Shown here piece after piece: positions 14,990-15,202 of a stretch of 15,202 nt of DNA. Below the pieces are notes generated by a model. The model was not told the DNA's origin. It worked only from the letters and a program-made list of their open reading frames with translations, and searched no databases. This stretch comes from JBEIFW01 sp040382215 (lineage in GTDB: Bacteria > Actinomycetota > Acidimicrobiia > Acidimicrobiales > Ilumatobacteraceae). The translations under genes and the position numbers were made by a program. Where the stretch lies: positions 1-15,202 of the forward strand of contig JBEIFW010000077.1 of NCBI GenBank assembly GCA_040382215.1, in the 5' to 3' direction. Within the stretch, counting starts at the first letter, position 1. Every line of letters begins with the position of its first letter.

Positions 14990-15202
14990 TCACCCTCCGG
15001 TCACGGTGAAGGTTCCCGTACGGCCCGACGACTGCCCCGTGGCCGTGACGGTCCAGACCTTCCCTTTGTCTGCAGAGACGCACTGCCACCGCAGCGTCAG
15101 GTTCCCCGCCCCATCGGCAGTACCGGGCAGGAGCCCGGCCTCCTGCGGCGAGACGAACGTGATCCGCTCCCCCGGCTGTGCATTCGACAGCACACCCAAC
15201 GA
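14990..15202 (-). CDS. C-terminal end of a probable secreted Ig-like-domain protein, 5' end outside window
   Basis: The frame is open from the right edge to TGA at 14992-14990, covering 70 codons. The text has the alternating pattern of an Ig-like beta-sandwich domain: PGERITFVSP, then DGAGNLTLRWQC, then GKVWTVTATGQSSGRTGTFTVTGG. The motif VWTVTATG...SGRTGTFTV is common at the end of repeated extracellular domains in actinobacterial surface or secreted proteins, and the single Trp in the WTVTA strand is typical. The codon usage is coding-like with GC-rich third positions. A TTG at 15199 could serve as a start, but the frame continues past the edge and a lone 69-residue piece without signal peptide is unlikely. 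It is convergent with the FHA-ABC gene, 14 nt apart. The full protein's role cannot be stated. Confidence 0.65.
   Translation of the reverse strand, partial: SLGVLSNAQPGERITFVSPQEAGLLPGTADGAGNLTLRWQCVSADKGKVWTVTATGQSSGRTGTFTVTGG

Noticed and set aside
13023..15089. A minus-strand open frame of 688 codons antisense to the FHA-ABC gene
   Set aside because: It has no recognisable motif and runs across the end of the Ig-like gene in another frame. The plus strand holds all ABC transporter motifs.

Overview
The window is very GC-rich DNA with tightly packed genes, many GTG starts and several promoters placed so that the mRNA would begin at the start codon. A DUF3107 protein, a Get3/ArsA-like pair resembling mycobacterial Rv3679-Rv3680, an Rv1747-like FHA-FHA-ABC protein and a DUF222-HNH (13E12-type) protein all point to an actinobacterium. 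The class cannot be fixed from the sequence; Acidimicrobiia would fit but is a guess. Twelve genes are called. The first is cut at its 3' end by the left edge and the last is cut at its 5' end by the right edge. No stretch of 300 bases lacks a gene, and I see no tRNA, rRNA, CRISPR array or insertion sequence.

Left block (1-4435). A minus-strand run reads mrp, DUF3107 protein, ArsA/Get3-like ATPase 2, ArsA/Get3-like ATPase 1. Mrp is a P-loop iron-sulfur carrier family member, but it lacks the usual CxxC. The two Get3-like ATPases differ in the signature lysine of the P-loop, which suggests an asymmetric heterodimer. Divergent from mrp is a winged-helix regulator with three C-terminal cysteines in a SufR-like arrangement. 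The short region between them holds an imperfect inverted repeat that overlaps the regulator's -10 element. This looks like a small iron-sulfur or redox-controlled unit.

Middle block (4455-6595, minus). fxsA is followed, with a GTGA overlap, by a protein with a degenerate GGDEF domain and an apparently intact EAL domain, likely a c-di-GMP phosphodiesterase.

Selenocysteine block (6650-11049, plus). selA and selB are separated by a DUF2252 gene with a kinase-like motif set. The first junction is a GTGA overlap and the second a 3-nt gap, so the three are almost certainly one operon. selC, selD and a recognisable selenoprotein are not in the window.

Right block (11069-15202). A minus-strand DUF222/HNH gene with extreme strand composition skew lies divergent from a gene for an 827-residue FHA-FHA-ABC ATPase-permease fusion. 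A perfect 6-bp-arm inverted repeat sits between them. The window ends with the C-terminal piece of a probable secreted Ig-like-domain protein on the minus strand.
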